Source: DATAYF01 sp036272735 (GTDB lineage Bacteria; Chloroflexota; Ktedonobacteria; Ktedonobacterales; Ktedonobacteraceae). Taken from it: a DNA stretch of 13,092 nucleotides. The position numbers were made by a program, and so were the translations under genes. Shown piece after piece: positions 7,480-13,092 of this stretch. The first letter of the stretch is position 1; the number at the start of each line of letters is the position of its first letter. The stretch is from the NCBI GenBank assembly GCA_036272735.1, contig DATAYF010000208.1, positions 1 to 13,092 on the forward strand. Direction: 5' to 3'. Below the pieces are notes generated by a model. It did not search any database. It had not been told where the DNA came from and was given only the letters and a program-made list of their open reading frames with translations.

Positions 7480-8964
7480 ATGGCGTCGACCAATCGGAAG
7501 CCAGGCGAGCAAACACGGTACGATAACACGCAAGAAGTGACGGAACGTTTGCCTGTAGTCAAACCTACTGCTCAGTTCAAACCCTCGCTTCGTTTACCTA
7601 CCACACCGCCTCCCCATCCCCTGCCCAGTGACGCGCCTGTGCTTGCCAGAGCATACCAGGATGAAGATACAAGGCTGCTTGCAGCTTTTCACTTTCCTCA
7701 ACCGACACACAAAAACCGGCGCTGGGCGCTTGTATCTCTGCTTGTACTCGGTATTATTTTATTTCACGCGTTGAACCTGGGCGCGCTGCAATTTATGGGG
7801 TCGCAAGGTTGGGCCTATGTGCTTGGCGGGCCCGTTGATACGAGCAACACCAACCTGCTCAAAGATATCAATAAGAATCTGCATAATTCTACGGCTACTA
7901 AAAATGCGCACATGACTCCGCAGCAGTATGTGAATATGGTCGTGCATGGCATGACGCTGGATCAGAAACTGGGGCAGATGATGCTTGTGCAGTTTAATGG
8001 CGCGACGTATTCTTATGCTTTGAGCACGATGATTAGTCAATATCATATTGGCTCGGTGATGCTTTTTACGGTCAACGGCAACGTTGTGGGTCAAACTCAG
8101 CTCAAGGGACTCGTTCAACAAATGCAGCAGGATAGTGGTCCTATTCCTCTTGGCGTGGCTATAGATCAGGAAGGCGGAGCTGTTGATCGCCTGGTGCACC
8201 TGGATGGTCCCCGCCCATCCGAGGCCAGCATTGGTGCCACAAATATGCCCGCACAAGCTACCGCCGCAGGGATGCAAGATGCCAAAGATCTGACTTCGTA
8301 TGGTATCAATATGAATCTGGCTCCTGTTGTGGATGTGGATAATAATGTGGCCTCGGAACTACACGTGGATCAGCGTACCTATGGGAGCAATCCGGCAACG
8401 GTGATAAAGATGTCCAGTGCCTACCTGAAGGGGCTGCAACAGAGTGGAAAGGTTGTTGGTACACTGAAGCATTTTCCTGGCCTGGGCGATGTCGTGGGAG
8501 ACCCGCACGCGGGAATACCCCATCTCACACGCTCGAAGCAGGCATTGGAGCAGATCGACTGGGCTCCATATCGCGCGCTTATCAAGCAGGGGAACGTCGC
8601 TTCGATTATGGTGACGCACGAAGTGGTGGATGCCATCGATAGTAGCAAACCGGCATCGCTCTCGTCCGCTATGATTCAAGGAATTTTGCGCCAGGACCTG
8701 GGCTTTAAGGGCGTGGTGATGACTGATAGCCTCACCATGGCAGGCATTACTGATACGTATACGCCTGGACAAGCGGCCGCACTATCGATTGAAGCTGGCG
8801 CGGACATGATTATGGGCGCGGCCAGCCCTGGGGACGTTGCCAGCATGATTGACAATATTAAGCAAGAGATGACTGCGGGTAAGATTACCCCGCAGCGCAT
8901 TGATGACGCCGTGAGCCGCATATTGATGATGAAATATAAAATGGGATTGATTACACTTCCCTAA
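7480..8964 (+). CDS. Membrane-anchored glycoside hydrolase family 3, NagZ-like beta-N-acetylhexosaminidase
   Basis: The product has 494 residues. GH3 enzymes of the NagZ branch release beta-linked N-acetylglucosamine-type residues, for instance from muropeptides, by a retaining mechanism with an Asp nucleophile and an Asp-His acid/base pair. Visible here: a Pro-rich, charged tail (1-80); one transmembrane helix (about 82-105); then the TIM-barrel domain, with DQEGG (229-233), KHFPG (330-334) followed by Asp341-Pro-His343 on the mobile loop, and VVMTDSLTMAGI with the nucleophile Asp416. The usual DQEGGR arginine is alanine (Ala234), while Arg237 is kept. The tail is basic before the helix, so I infer a type II anchor with the catalytic domain outside the membrane, unlike cytosolic NagZ of Gram-negative bacteria. 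The start has AAAGGAA about 5-6 nt upstream. It is the first gene of a three-gene plus-strand run. Substrate (peptidoglycan or other GlcNAc glycan) is not shown by the sequence. Confidence 0.9.
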   Translation: MASTNRKPGEQTRYDNTQEVTERLPVVKPTAQFKPSLRLPTTPPPHPLPSDAPVLARAYQDEDTRLLAAFHFPQPTHKNRRWALVSLLVLGIILFHALNLGALQFMGSQGWAYVLGGPVDTSNTNLLKDINKNLHNSTATKNAHMTPQQYVNMVVHGMTLDQKLGQMMLVQFNGATYSYALSTMISQYHIGSVMLFTVNGNVVGQTQLKGLVQQMQQDSGPIPLGVAIDQEGGAVDRLVHLDGPRPSEASIGATNMPAQATAAGMQDAKDLTSYGINMNLAPVVDVDNNVASELHVDQRTYGSNPATVIKMSSAYLKGLQQSGKVVGTLKHFPGLGDVVGDPHAGIPHLTRSKQALEQIDWAPYRALIKQGNVASIMVTHEVVDAIDSSKPASLSSAMIQGILRQDLGFKGVVMTDSLTMAGITDTYTPGQAAALSIEAGADMIMGAASPGDVASMIDNIKQEMTAGKITPQRIDDAVSRILMMKYKMGLITLP

Positions 8965-8965
8965 G

Positions 8966-8999
8966 TTCTTATTCAGCAGTAAATAAGAATAAGCTTTTT
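8966..8999 (+). terminator. AT-rich hairpin after the GH3 gene, possible weak or partial terminator
   Basis: TTCTTATT (8966-8973) and AATAAGAA (8982-8989) form a perfect 8-bp stem around an 8-nt loop, followed by TTTTT at 8995-8999. The stem has only one G-C pair, so it is probably weak. It begins 1 nt after the GH3 stop codon. It could reduce transcription into the two downstream genes or protect the upstream mRNA. Confidence 0.4.
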
Positions 9000-9013
9000 G
9001 AAAGGCCGTTAGA

Positions 9014-9472
9014 ATGTTAGAGACAAGGACACCACCAGAGCAATTGGTGAAACAGGGAAAGTCTGAGAAGCTATGGGTGATTGCCATTGCTTGCCTGGTG
9101 GGGCTTGAAACATTGTTGGTCGTTTTGGCGCTGGTTCCAGCCCAACTATGGGTCCGTTTTTTCCCCCTATCGTCATCTGCCTCGCTTGATGGACCGTTTC
9201 CCCCCGTTATTGCCCCCCTCATCACCATTGTATTATATATCTTACCCGCGCTTATTGGCTGGCTGAGCCGTACGTGGCAACGGGCGCTTTTGGGTGCAAC
9301 CTTGCCAGCGTGGCTTGGGCTGGGAGCATTTTTGGTGGCAGCAACATTTAAAATTGGTGCGTTCTACCTGGTGTCTCCCGATCATGTTTCGGCCAACGTT
9401 GCCGTATTGGAACTTTTTGCCGTACTGGGAGGAATTGGCTGGTTAGGGCGATTTTTATATAAATTGCGATAA
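9014..9472 (+). CDS. Small integral membrane protein with four predicted helices, unknown function
   Basis: The product has 152 residues. I do not recognise a family. Hydrophobic segments lie at about 20-42, 63-85, 91-112 and 128-147, with a short polar N-terminus (1-19) and a basic end (RFLYKLR). A Pro-rich loop (about 49-64) follows the first helix. GAAAGG sits 8-9 nt before the ATG, so translation initiation looks genuine. It lies 49 nt after the GH3 gene and 9 nt before the flippase-like gene, so it probably works with one or both, for example as a small subunit or accessory of envelope glycan transport. That role is inferred from position only. Helix count was judged by eye. Confidence 0.72.
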   Translation: MLETRTPPEQLVKQGKSEKLWVIAIACLVGLETLLVVLALVPAQLWVRFFPLSSSASLDGPFPPVIAPLITIVLYILPALIGWLSRTWQRALLGATLPAWLGLGAFLVAATFKIGAFYLVSPDHVSANVAVLELFAVLGGIGWLGRFLYKLR

Positions 9473-9481
9473 AATAAAGCT

Positions 9482-11236
9482 ATGCGAAAATTACGATTAC
9501 ATTCTTTACGTCTCGTTCATTTGCACGAGCCACCCGCTATTCCTATACGAGCGGTGGATCAGCGCGTGACAAACGAATTCAATGAAGAGCCACCTGTGCA
9601 CGATCAAGCCTCCTGTGCCACTGCTGTTGCTGAGGTGGAGGTTGCGGTGAGTCCTGGTGAAGAGGTTGAAGCTCAACGCTTGCTTCAACGAACGCCGCGC
9701 AGCTATTTGTTAAATCAGGCGTACGGACTGTGGTTTTTTATTTCATCTTTCTTGATGACGTTGATTATCACGCGTCAGGTGTCAACGGAGCAATATGGCG
9801 TTTATGTGGTGGCGTTGACAGCATTCAACACCATTCAATACCTGGTAGCATTCGGCTTAGAGGATGCAACGACGACGTTTGTGCCGCGTATCTGGGCCGA
9901 GCATGGGAAGGCGGATGCCGCGTCGCTGATCAGGCGCTTACTGGGTCTACGTTTATCGGTGCTGGTGGTGGGCGTACTCTGTATGCTGTATGGCTTGCCG
10001 CTATTGGCGTATATCATTGCGCTGGTGCCGATCCCTGGTACTGCTGCGGTGGCGCAGGGTTTGCGTGCTCCTGCGCTTTTAACACATATTCTGCCGCTTG
10101 CCGTCTACGTTTTGGGAAGTAGTGCCGCTGGTCTACTGACGGCGGTATGTGCAGCTTTGATGCGCATGACCATTGTGTTTGTAATTGGCTGCGCGACACA
10201 ATTGTTATTGTTGGGACTGAGCTTTTATGTGTTACACCTGGGCTGGGGCATCGATGGTATCCTCTGGCTGCTGGCGCTGGTGTCGTTGGTAAACGCTGCC
10301 GCTTTTGCGCTATGGTTAGCGCCGCAGATTTTTCGGCGTGGCGTCGCATACAAACCCTCGTTCAAACCAATTCTGCAATTAGGCGTTTCATCGTGGCTGA
10401 CAAATCTTGCTTCTGGGGCATTATTTAAGCAGATTTCGGTGTTGTTGCTCAACATGTTTGCCGTTTCGCTGACCGGCATCGCCTATTTTAATCTCTCCTT
10501 TCAGTTGGCCGATTCAGCAAACACGTTGTTGGTCGCCGGGTTTGGTGGGGTTGGCGGCGCTGCGCTTGCCACCGCGTTTGTCGGGCACAATCATGAACGC
10601 CTGGGGCGCTCCTGGCAGGTGCTGATCAAAGTTGAGACGCTGTTGGCAGTTACTGGCCTGGTGTTTTGTTTATTTAATGCGCCAAATATTGCGCACGTTC
10701 TGTATGGGAGCAAATACGATCCCATCGGGCCACTATTTACGATTTTCCTCTTCTTCAATATCCTCGTTCGTATACTGGGAACGACCATCCATCAATCGGC
10801 CCTCTACGTTGTTGGGAAGGCTCGCCTGGTGGTGTTGAGCCAGTGGGCAGGTTTGCTCGTGGTATTGTTGCTGGGAATCCTGTTGGTGCCGCTCGCTGGG
10901 CCTGCCGGAGCGCTGATTGCTGATGGTGTGGCAAAAACAGTAGCTGGTGGATTGATGCTGCTATTTTTGCTCAAGGATATTCCTCGCAAGCATCTGACTG
11001 AATTGGCAGGATTTACGCTACGTTTCCTGGCCGCGTTACTGTTTGCTGCGTTGCCCAGCCTGCTCTGGCATCCCACCAGGCCCATATTACTGCTCGTTTC
11101 CGCTGGCCTGTTCCTTGGCCTATGCATAGGGTTCTTATGCTGGCTCAAACCTTTGAATGCGGGAGATTGGGAGTTGTTGACGCATATGAATCCACGGTTT
11201 GCGCGCTACTTCCGCTGGTTCGTGCGCAAAGGATAA
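9482..11236 (+). CDS. Polysaccharide/lipid-linked glycan flippase-like protein (MOP superfamily, PST/Wzx type)
   Basis: The product has 584 residues and is highly hydrophobic from residue 82 to about 565, with roughly 12-14 helices. The first membrane segments carry the pattern of Wzx/PST proteins: a TRQVSTEQYGVYVVALTAF segment followed by FGLEDATTTFVPRIWAEHGK, close to the family's Q-x-G-x-Y and G-L-x-x-A-x-x-x-x-x-P arrangement. Members flip undecaprenyl-linked oligosaccharides or related lipid-linked sugars across the inner membrane. The N-terminus has an unusual tail of about 80 residues, acidic in its second half and without membrane character. The start lies 9 nt after the preceding stop and has no clear Shine-Dalgarno sequence, so translation is probably coupled to the small membrane protein gene. 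The company of a GH3 glycosidase supports a role in envelope or exported glycan. MurJ or another MOP subtype cannot be excluded from sequence alone. Confidence 0.82.
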   Translation: MRKLRLHSLRLVHLHEPPAIPIRAVDQRVTNEFNEEPPVHDQASCATAVAEVEVAVSPGEEVEAQRLLQRTPRSYLLNQAYGLWFFISSFLMTLIITRQVSTEQYGVYVVALTAFNTIQYLVAFGLEDATTTFVPRIWAEHGKADAASLIRRLLGLRLSVLVVGVLCMLYGLPLLAYIIALVPIPGTAAVAQGLRAPALLTHILPLAVYVLGSSAAGLLTAVCAALMRMTIVFVIGCATQLLLLGLSFYVLHLGWGIDGILWLLALVSLVNAAAFALWLAPQIFRRGVAYKPSFKPILQLGVSSWLTNLASGALFKQISVLLLNMFAVSLTGIAYFNLSFQLADSANTLLVAGFGGVGGAALATAFVGHNHERLGRSWQVLIKVETLLAVTGLVFCLFNAPNIAHVLYGSKYDPIGPLFTIFLFFNILVRILGTTIHQSALYVVGKARLVVLSQWAGLLVVLLLGILLVPLAGPAGALIADGVAKTVAGGLMLLFLLKDIPRKHLTELAGFTLRFLAALLFAALPSLLWHPTRPILLLVSAGLFLGLCIGFLCWLKPLNAGDWELLTHMNPRFARYFRWFVRKG

Positions 11237-11451
11237 TATTTCTATACAAGCGAGGTCATAGGCGCAAATAGAAACTAGTACACACGGGCGGAGATATCTC
11301 CACGATTAGGCCCTGTGTTAAGGAAGACGCTCGATAGCTGCAAAGTAGAGAAGTACGGCGCAGTTTTTGGATTCACAGTGTTCCATTGCTCAATTCGTTG
11401 GCAACAGGAAAGGCCACCTGTGGTCCTATAGTCCGCAGTTGACGTATTCGC
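11237..11451. other. Convergent intergenic region, no gene seen
   Basis: I find no supportable reading frame here. The only notable structures are a 12-bp perfect palindrome GGAGATATCTCC at 11290-11301 and a small imperfect inverted repeat around CCAC-CT-GTGG near 11416-11425. Transcripts of the flippase run would pass through this stretch before the strong inverted repeat that follows. Confidence 0.45.
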
Positions 11452-11492
11452 GCATTAAAAGAATACTGACAAGGTCAGTATTCTTTTAATGC
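11452..11492. terminator. Bidirectional intrinsic terminator (19-bp perfect inverted repeat)
   Basis: The arm GCATTAAAAGAATACTGAC (11452-11470) is exactly complementary to 11474-11492 across the 3-nt loop AAG. The core GAATACTGAC/GTCAGTATTC is flanked by AAAA on one side and TTTT on the other, so either strand gives a hairpin followed by a U-tract. It sits between the plus-strand flippase gene and the minus-strand GIY-YIG gene, and should end both transcripts. The stop codon and the last five codons of the GIY-YIG gene lie inside the right arm. Confidence 0.85.
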
Positions 11493-11813
11493 ATCGAGGG
11501 TTGCACGCCACACTTGCTCAAGTGTTTTCAGGTCATCCATAAATTCAGCCTGGCTCTGGTCGGGTCTTTGTTCGAGTTCCTCAAGGACTTCAAGCGTGAA
11601 CGCTTGAGCTCCCAACTTATCCCAATCCTTTTGCAGTTTGGGATGAACAGTGGAACCCGTAGTCACTGCGAATTGAAAATGGTTTTGCACGCTCTTCAGA
11701 TTCGCGGTGTGGCCTAGGAGGTACTTCCCACTCAGCGTATTGGTGATCGTGTAAGCACCGCCACAGAGCTTGCGCCTCTTGTATTCGTTGATGATTTCTT
11801 TTCTTCTGTTCAT
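11475..11813 (-). CDS. Short GIY-YIG-family protein with degenerate catalytic motifs
   Basis: The product has 112 residues. GIY-YIG nucleases cut DNA using a tyrosine and arginine near the N-terminus and a metal-binding glutamate. Here the motif reads GAYTITNTLSGKYLLG (19-34): the first tyrosine (Tyr21) and the spacing are kept, but YIG has become LLG. The next segment, HTANLKSVQNHFQ, lacks the usual arginine after NL (Val42 in its place). QKDWDKLGAQAFTLEVLEELE (61-81) matches the conserved helix-strand region and contains candidate catalytic glutamates. I recall a small-protein subfamily of this length in Bacillus and relatives with similar substitutions, so this may be typical of the subgroup and may not cut DNA. 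The start codon overlaps the DUF3291 stop (ATGA, 4 nt), with no strong ribosome binding site, so translational coupling is likely. The 3' end runs into a bidirectional terminator. Confidence 0.78.
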   Translation of the reverse strand: MNRRKEIINEYKRRKLCGGAYTITNTLSGKYLLGHTANLKSVQNHFQFAVTTGSTVHPKLQKDWDKLGAQAFTLEVLEELEQRPDQSQAEFMDDLKTLEQVWRATLDALKEY

Positions 11814-12316
11814 TTTGCAGATGTGCCTTGTGAATGTCTGGCCTCGACCTCTTCCGTTGCAGGATTGGTTGCCTCATCTGGAGCCGGAAAGGTCTGGGTG
11901 AAGGAGAAGGCAAACGGGGTAGGTCCATGGGCGCGCAGGGAGTCCAGGCGCTCTTTCACCTCGGCCGGATCAGGCGTGTGTCCGGCTGGCATCCACCACA
12001 GGGCGATATATGGACTAGTAAGCCGTATGAACCACTCTCGTCGGCGGCGCATCATCTGTACGTGCGCGTTTCTGTATACAAATGCTTTGAGTGCCTCCAG
12101 GGAAGCCCATACCGATATAGTGGCAAAAAGGTGCTCGTCCGAGGGGAGATCGGGAGACGTTGGGGAAATGTCCTCGGCTCGTAGCCGCCAGATGAATCCG
12201 GGACTGGACTCGGCGAGCTTATAGATCTGGTTTAGATGAGCGGCAAAATCGGCCAGGAGTGGATCATCAAGTGGCGCGAGCGCCCGGGCAATATTGACTT
12301 GAGCAAGATGATGCAT
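11810..12316 (-). CDS. DUF3291-family protein (antibiotic-biosynthesis-monooxygenase-like fold)
   Basis: The product has 168 residues. The opening LAQVNIARALAPLDDPLLADF, the FIWRL segment (41-45), the SVWASLEALKAFVYRNAHVQMMRRRREWF region (68-96) and IALWWMPAGHTP (104-115) are hallmarks of DUF3291 proteins. These are usually about 140-160 residues and have a dimeric alpha-beta-barrel fold related to heme- or quinone-handling monooxygenases. No reaction is established for the family that I can name. The last 25 or so residues are low-complexity and probably disordered. The start has AAAGGA about 7 nt upstream. The gene lies 20 nt after the unrecognised upstream gene and overlaps the GIY-YIG gene by 4 nt, so all three are likely one operon. 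Confidence 0.85.
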   Translation of the reverse strand: MHHLAQVNIARALAPLDDPLLADFAAHLNQIYKLAESSPGFIWRLRAEDISPTSPDLPSDEHLFATISVWASLEALKAFVYRNAHVQMMRRRREWFIRLTSPYIALWWMPAGHTPDPAEVKERLDSLRAHGPTPFAFSFTQTFPAPDEATNPATEEVEARHSQGTSAK

Positions 12317-12336
12317 TTTCTGTCCTTTCGTTTTTC

Positions 12337-12888
12337 TTAATCCGGTTCTGGCAGCCGACGTTGGTCGCGTAACCGTTCCACCTGAGGTCGGAGCACGCGC
12401 TTATTTTGCTGGGGATTCGCCACTGAAGGATCAGGGACCCATTCCAGCAAGCCGTTGTCAATAGCGCGTCCGATGCGCATGCGGTTCGCCTGGGTGTTTT
12501 CCCCAAAGGCCAACGCAGCCGCATTGCTGATGGTAATCAGGTCATCGACCGAGATCCACCAACGGACACGCGAGACCAGGACGCCAAGGTCGGTTTTCCA
12601 GAAGTCATCTGGGATGATCGCGCGGCTCGACAGCACATTTCCCAACAGCAGCTCTAGCAGGCGTGTGAGTGCTGGCTCGACCAGACGAACCGTCTCTTCC
12701 GTTCGGTGGTACGCTCCATTTGCGACCCCGATCAATAGTTTCAGGTCACGTTGCAGCGAACTCGGCTCGTTCAATTGGTCCAGACCCTCTTGTTTGCATG
12801 GCACTCCCAGCGCGGCTCCTAACTCCAGATACCGCAGCCGCACCTGCATGATGATTTCCTGAGCAAGTCTGTCATCAAAGAGAGCCAT
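12337..12888 (-). CDS. Uncharacterised protein with a possible C-terminal helix-turn-helix, first gene of operon
   Basis: The product has 183 residues. I do not recognise the family. Residues 1-105 are mostly helical and rich in Leu, Glu and Arg, with no membrane segment or signal peptide. The C-terminal part reads SVDDLITISNAAALAFGE (113-130), then RMRIGRAIDNGLLEW (136-150), then a polar loop and RVLRPQVERLRDQR (164-177). This order (a helix meeting 'is this condition present', a second helix ending in GLLEW, a wing-like loop, and a final basic helix) recalls excisionase/MerR-like winged helix-turn-helix domains. It is a hypothesis. The start is firm: AAGGAGGG lies 6 nt before the ATG, the strongest Shine-Dalgarno in the window. 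A near-consensus promoter with an inverted repeat at the transcription start precedes it, so autoregulation is plausible. It is the first gene of a three-gene operon with DUF3291 and GIY-YIG genes. Confidence 0.75.
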   Translation of the reverse strand: MALFDDRLAQEIIMQVRLRYLELGAALGVPCKQEGLDQLNEPSSLQRDLKLLIGVANGAYHRTEETVRLVEPALTRLLELLLGNVLSSRAIIPDDFWKTDLGVLVSRVRWWISVDDLITISNAAALAFGENTQANRMRIGRAIDNGLLEWVPDPSVANPQQNKRVLRPQVERLRDQRRLPEPD

Positions 12889-12929
12889 AGGGCACCCTCC
12901 TTGTCTTTGAGACGGGTCTCTGAGATGAT

Positions 12930-12946
12930 GATTGTCATGTACAATC
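12930..12946. promoter_or_regulatory. Candidate operator at the transcription start of the 183-residue gene
   Basis: GATTGT (12930-12935) and ACAATC (12941-12946) are exact inverted arms around CATGT. The site covers about +1 to +17 relative to the predicted start near 12947, where a bound repressor would block RNA polymerase. The regulator is unknown; the first gene of the operon has a possible DNA-binding domain. Confidence 0.45.
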
Positions 12947-12953
12947 CTTCGCG

Positions 12954-12982
12954 AGTATACCGTAACTAACGTGAGTTGTCAA
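12954..12982 (-). promoter_or_regulatory. Near-consensus sigma70 promoter of the 183-residue/DUF3291/GIY-YIG operon
   Basis: On the minus strand, a perfect TTGACA (12982-12977), a 17-nt spacer and TATACT (12959-12954; 5/6 to consensus) give the best promoter in the window. Transcription would start near 12947, leaving a leader of about 59 nt before ATG 12888. The strength suggests that the candidate operator just downstream matters for control. Confidence 0.8.
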
Positions 12983-12994
12983 GAAGGGTCTCTG

Positions 12995-13092
12995 CACCTT
13001 CTCTCATCACAACCTCTCTGAGGAAAGAGCTGACAACAGATCGAAGAAGGGCCTGGTAGGAATGTGGTCAAGCAAACTGCACCGAAAATCCC
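12995..13092. other. Right-edge sequence, nothing recognised
   Basis: No reading frame, RNA gene or clear repeat is supportable in these last bases. They may belong to the upstream region of a gene outside the window. Confidence 0.3.

Larger units (their letters stand above)
12914..12994. repeat. Direct repeat GGGTCTCTG flanking the operon promoter
   Basis: The 9-mer GGGTCTCTG occurs at 12914-12922 and again at 12986-12994, 72 nt apart, one copy in the leader and one just upstream of the -35 box. The leader copy is also part of a palindrome GAGAC-GG-GTCTC (12909-12920). Paired sites around a promoter can support DNA looping by a regulator, but a 9-mer repeat can also occur by chance. Confidence 0.35.

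Noticed and set aside
9506..10479. Minus-strand open frames antisense to the flippase-like gene
   Set aside because: The plus-strand gene is continuous with a strong membrane-protein pattern; the antisense frames have no start signals or motifs.
11434..11466. TTGACG-17-AATACT reading as a plus-strand promoter
   Set aside because: The -10 part lies in the terminator stem and would fire into the antisense of the GIY-YIG gene; no plus-strand gene follows.

Overview
The window looks like chromosomal sequence from a soil-type Chloroflexota, most likely class Ktedonobacteria. I judge this from the style of the proteins: a giant NACHT/HEAT protein, a membrane-anchored NagZ-like GH3 enzyme with a long proline-rich cytosolic tail, and TnpB, DUF3291 and GIY-YIG family members. 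This is recognition by eye, not a database result. Promoters are sigma70-like (TTGACA-17-TATACT type) and ribosome binding sites are mostly AAAGGA/GAAAGG type. No rRNA, tRNA or CRISPR array is visible.

Left edge (1-1231): a decayed IS200/IS605-type element on the minus strand. Its tnpB reading frame is broken by two in-frame stop codons and at least three frameshifts, one of them in the RuvC-I motif, and it runs off the left edge. Its promoter and what looks like an intact left end survive. That end consists of a TTAC target, an AAAG guide and a hairpin with one bulged base, the order known from IS608. The element sits a few bases after the stop codon of a DinB-superfamily gene.

Centre left (1232-7253, minus strand): a small DinB/YfiT-fold protein, preceded by one very large gene of about 1782 codons. 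The large product has two N-terminal membrane helices, a NACHT-type STAND NTPase whose Walker A lysine is replaced by alanine, a long array of HEAT-like repeats, and a C-terminal coiled coil of about 135 residues. It has its own promoter and no obvious partner gene. It is the most unusual protein here and could be a membrane-acting STAND sensor.

Centre right (7480-11236, plus strand): a compact three-gene run. It encodes a membrane-anchored GH3 beta-N-acetylhexosaminidase-like enzyme, a four-helix membrane protein, and a polysaccharide flippase-like (MOP/PST superfamily) protein. Together they suggest cell-envelope glycan export or remodelling. A 19-bp perfect inverted repeat at 11452-11492 probably terminates this run and the convergent operon.

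Right (11475-12982, minus strand): a tight operon from a near-consensus promoter with a candidate operator at the transcription start. It encodes an unrecognised 183-residue protein with a possible C-terminal helix-turn-helix, a DUF3291 protein, and a short GIY-YIG-family protein whose start overlaps the DUF3291 stop by 4 nt.
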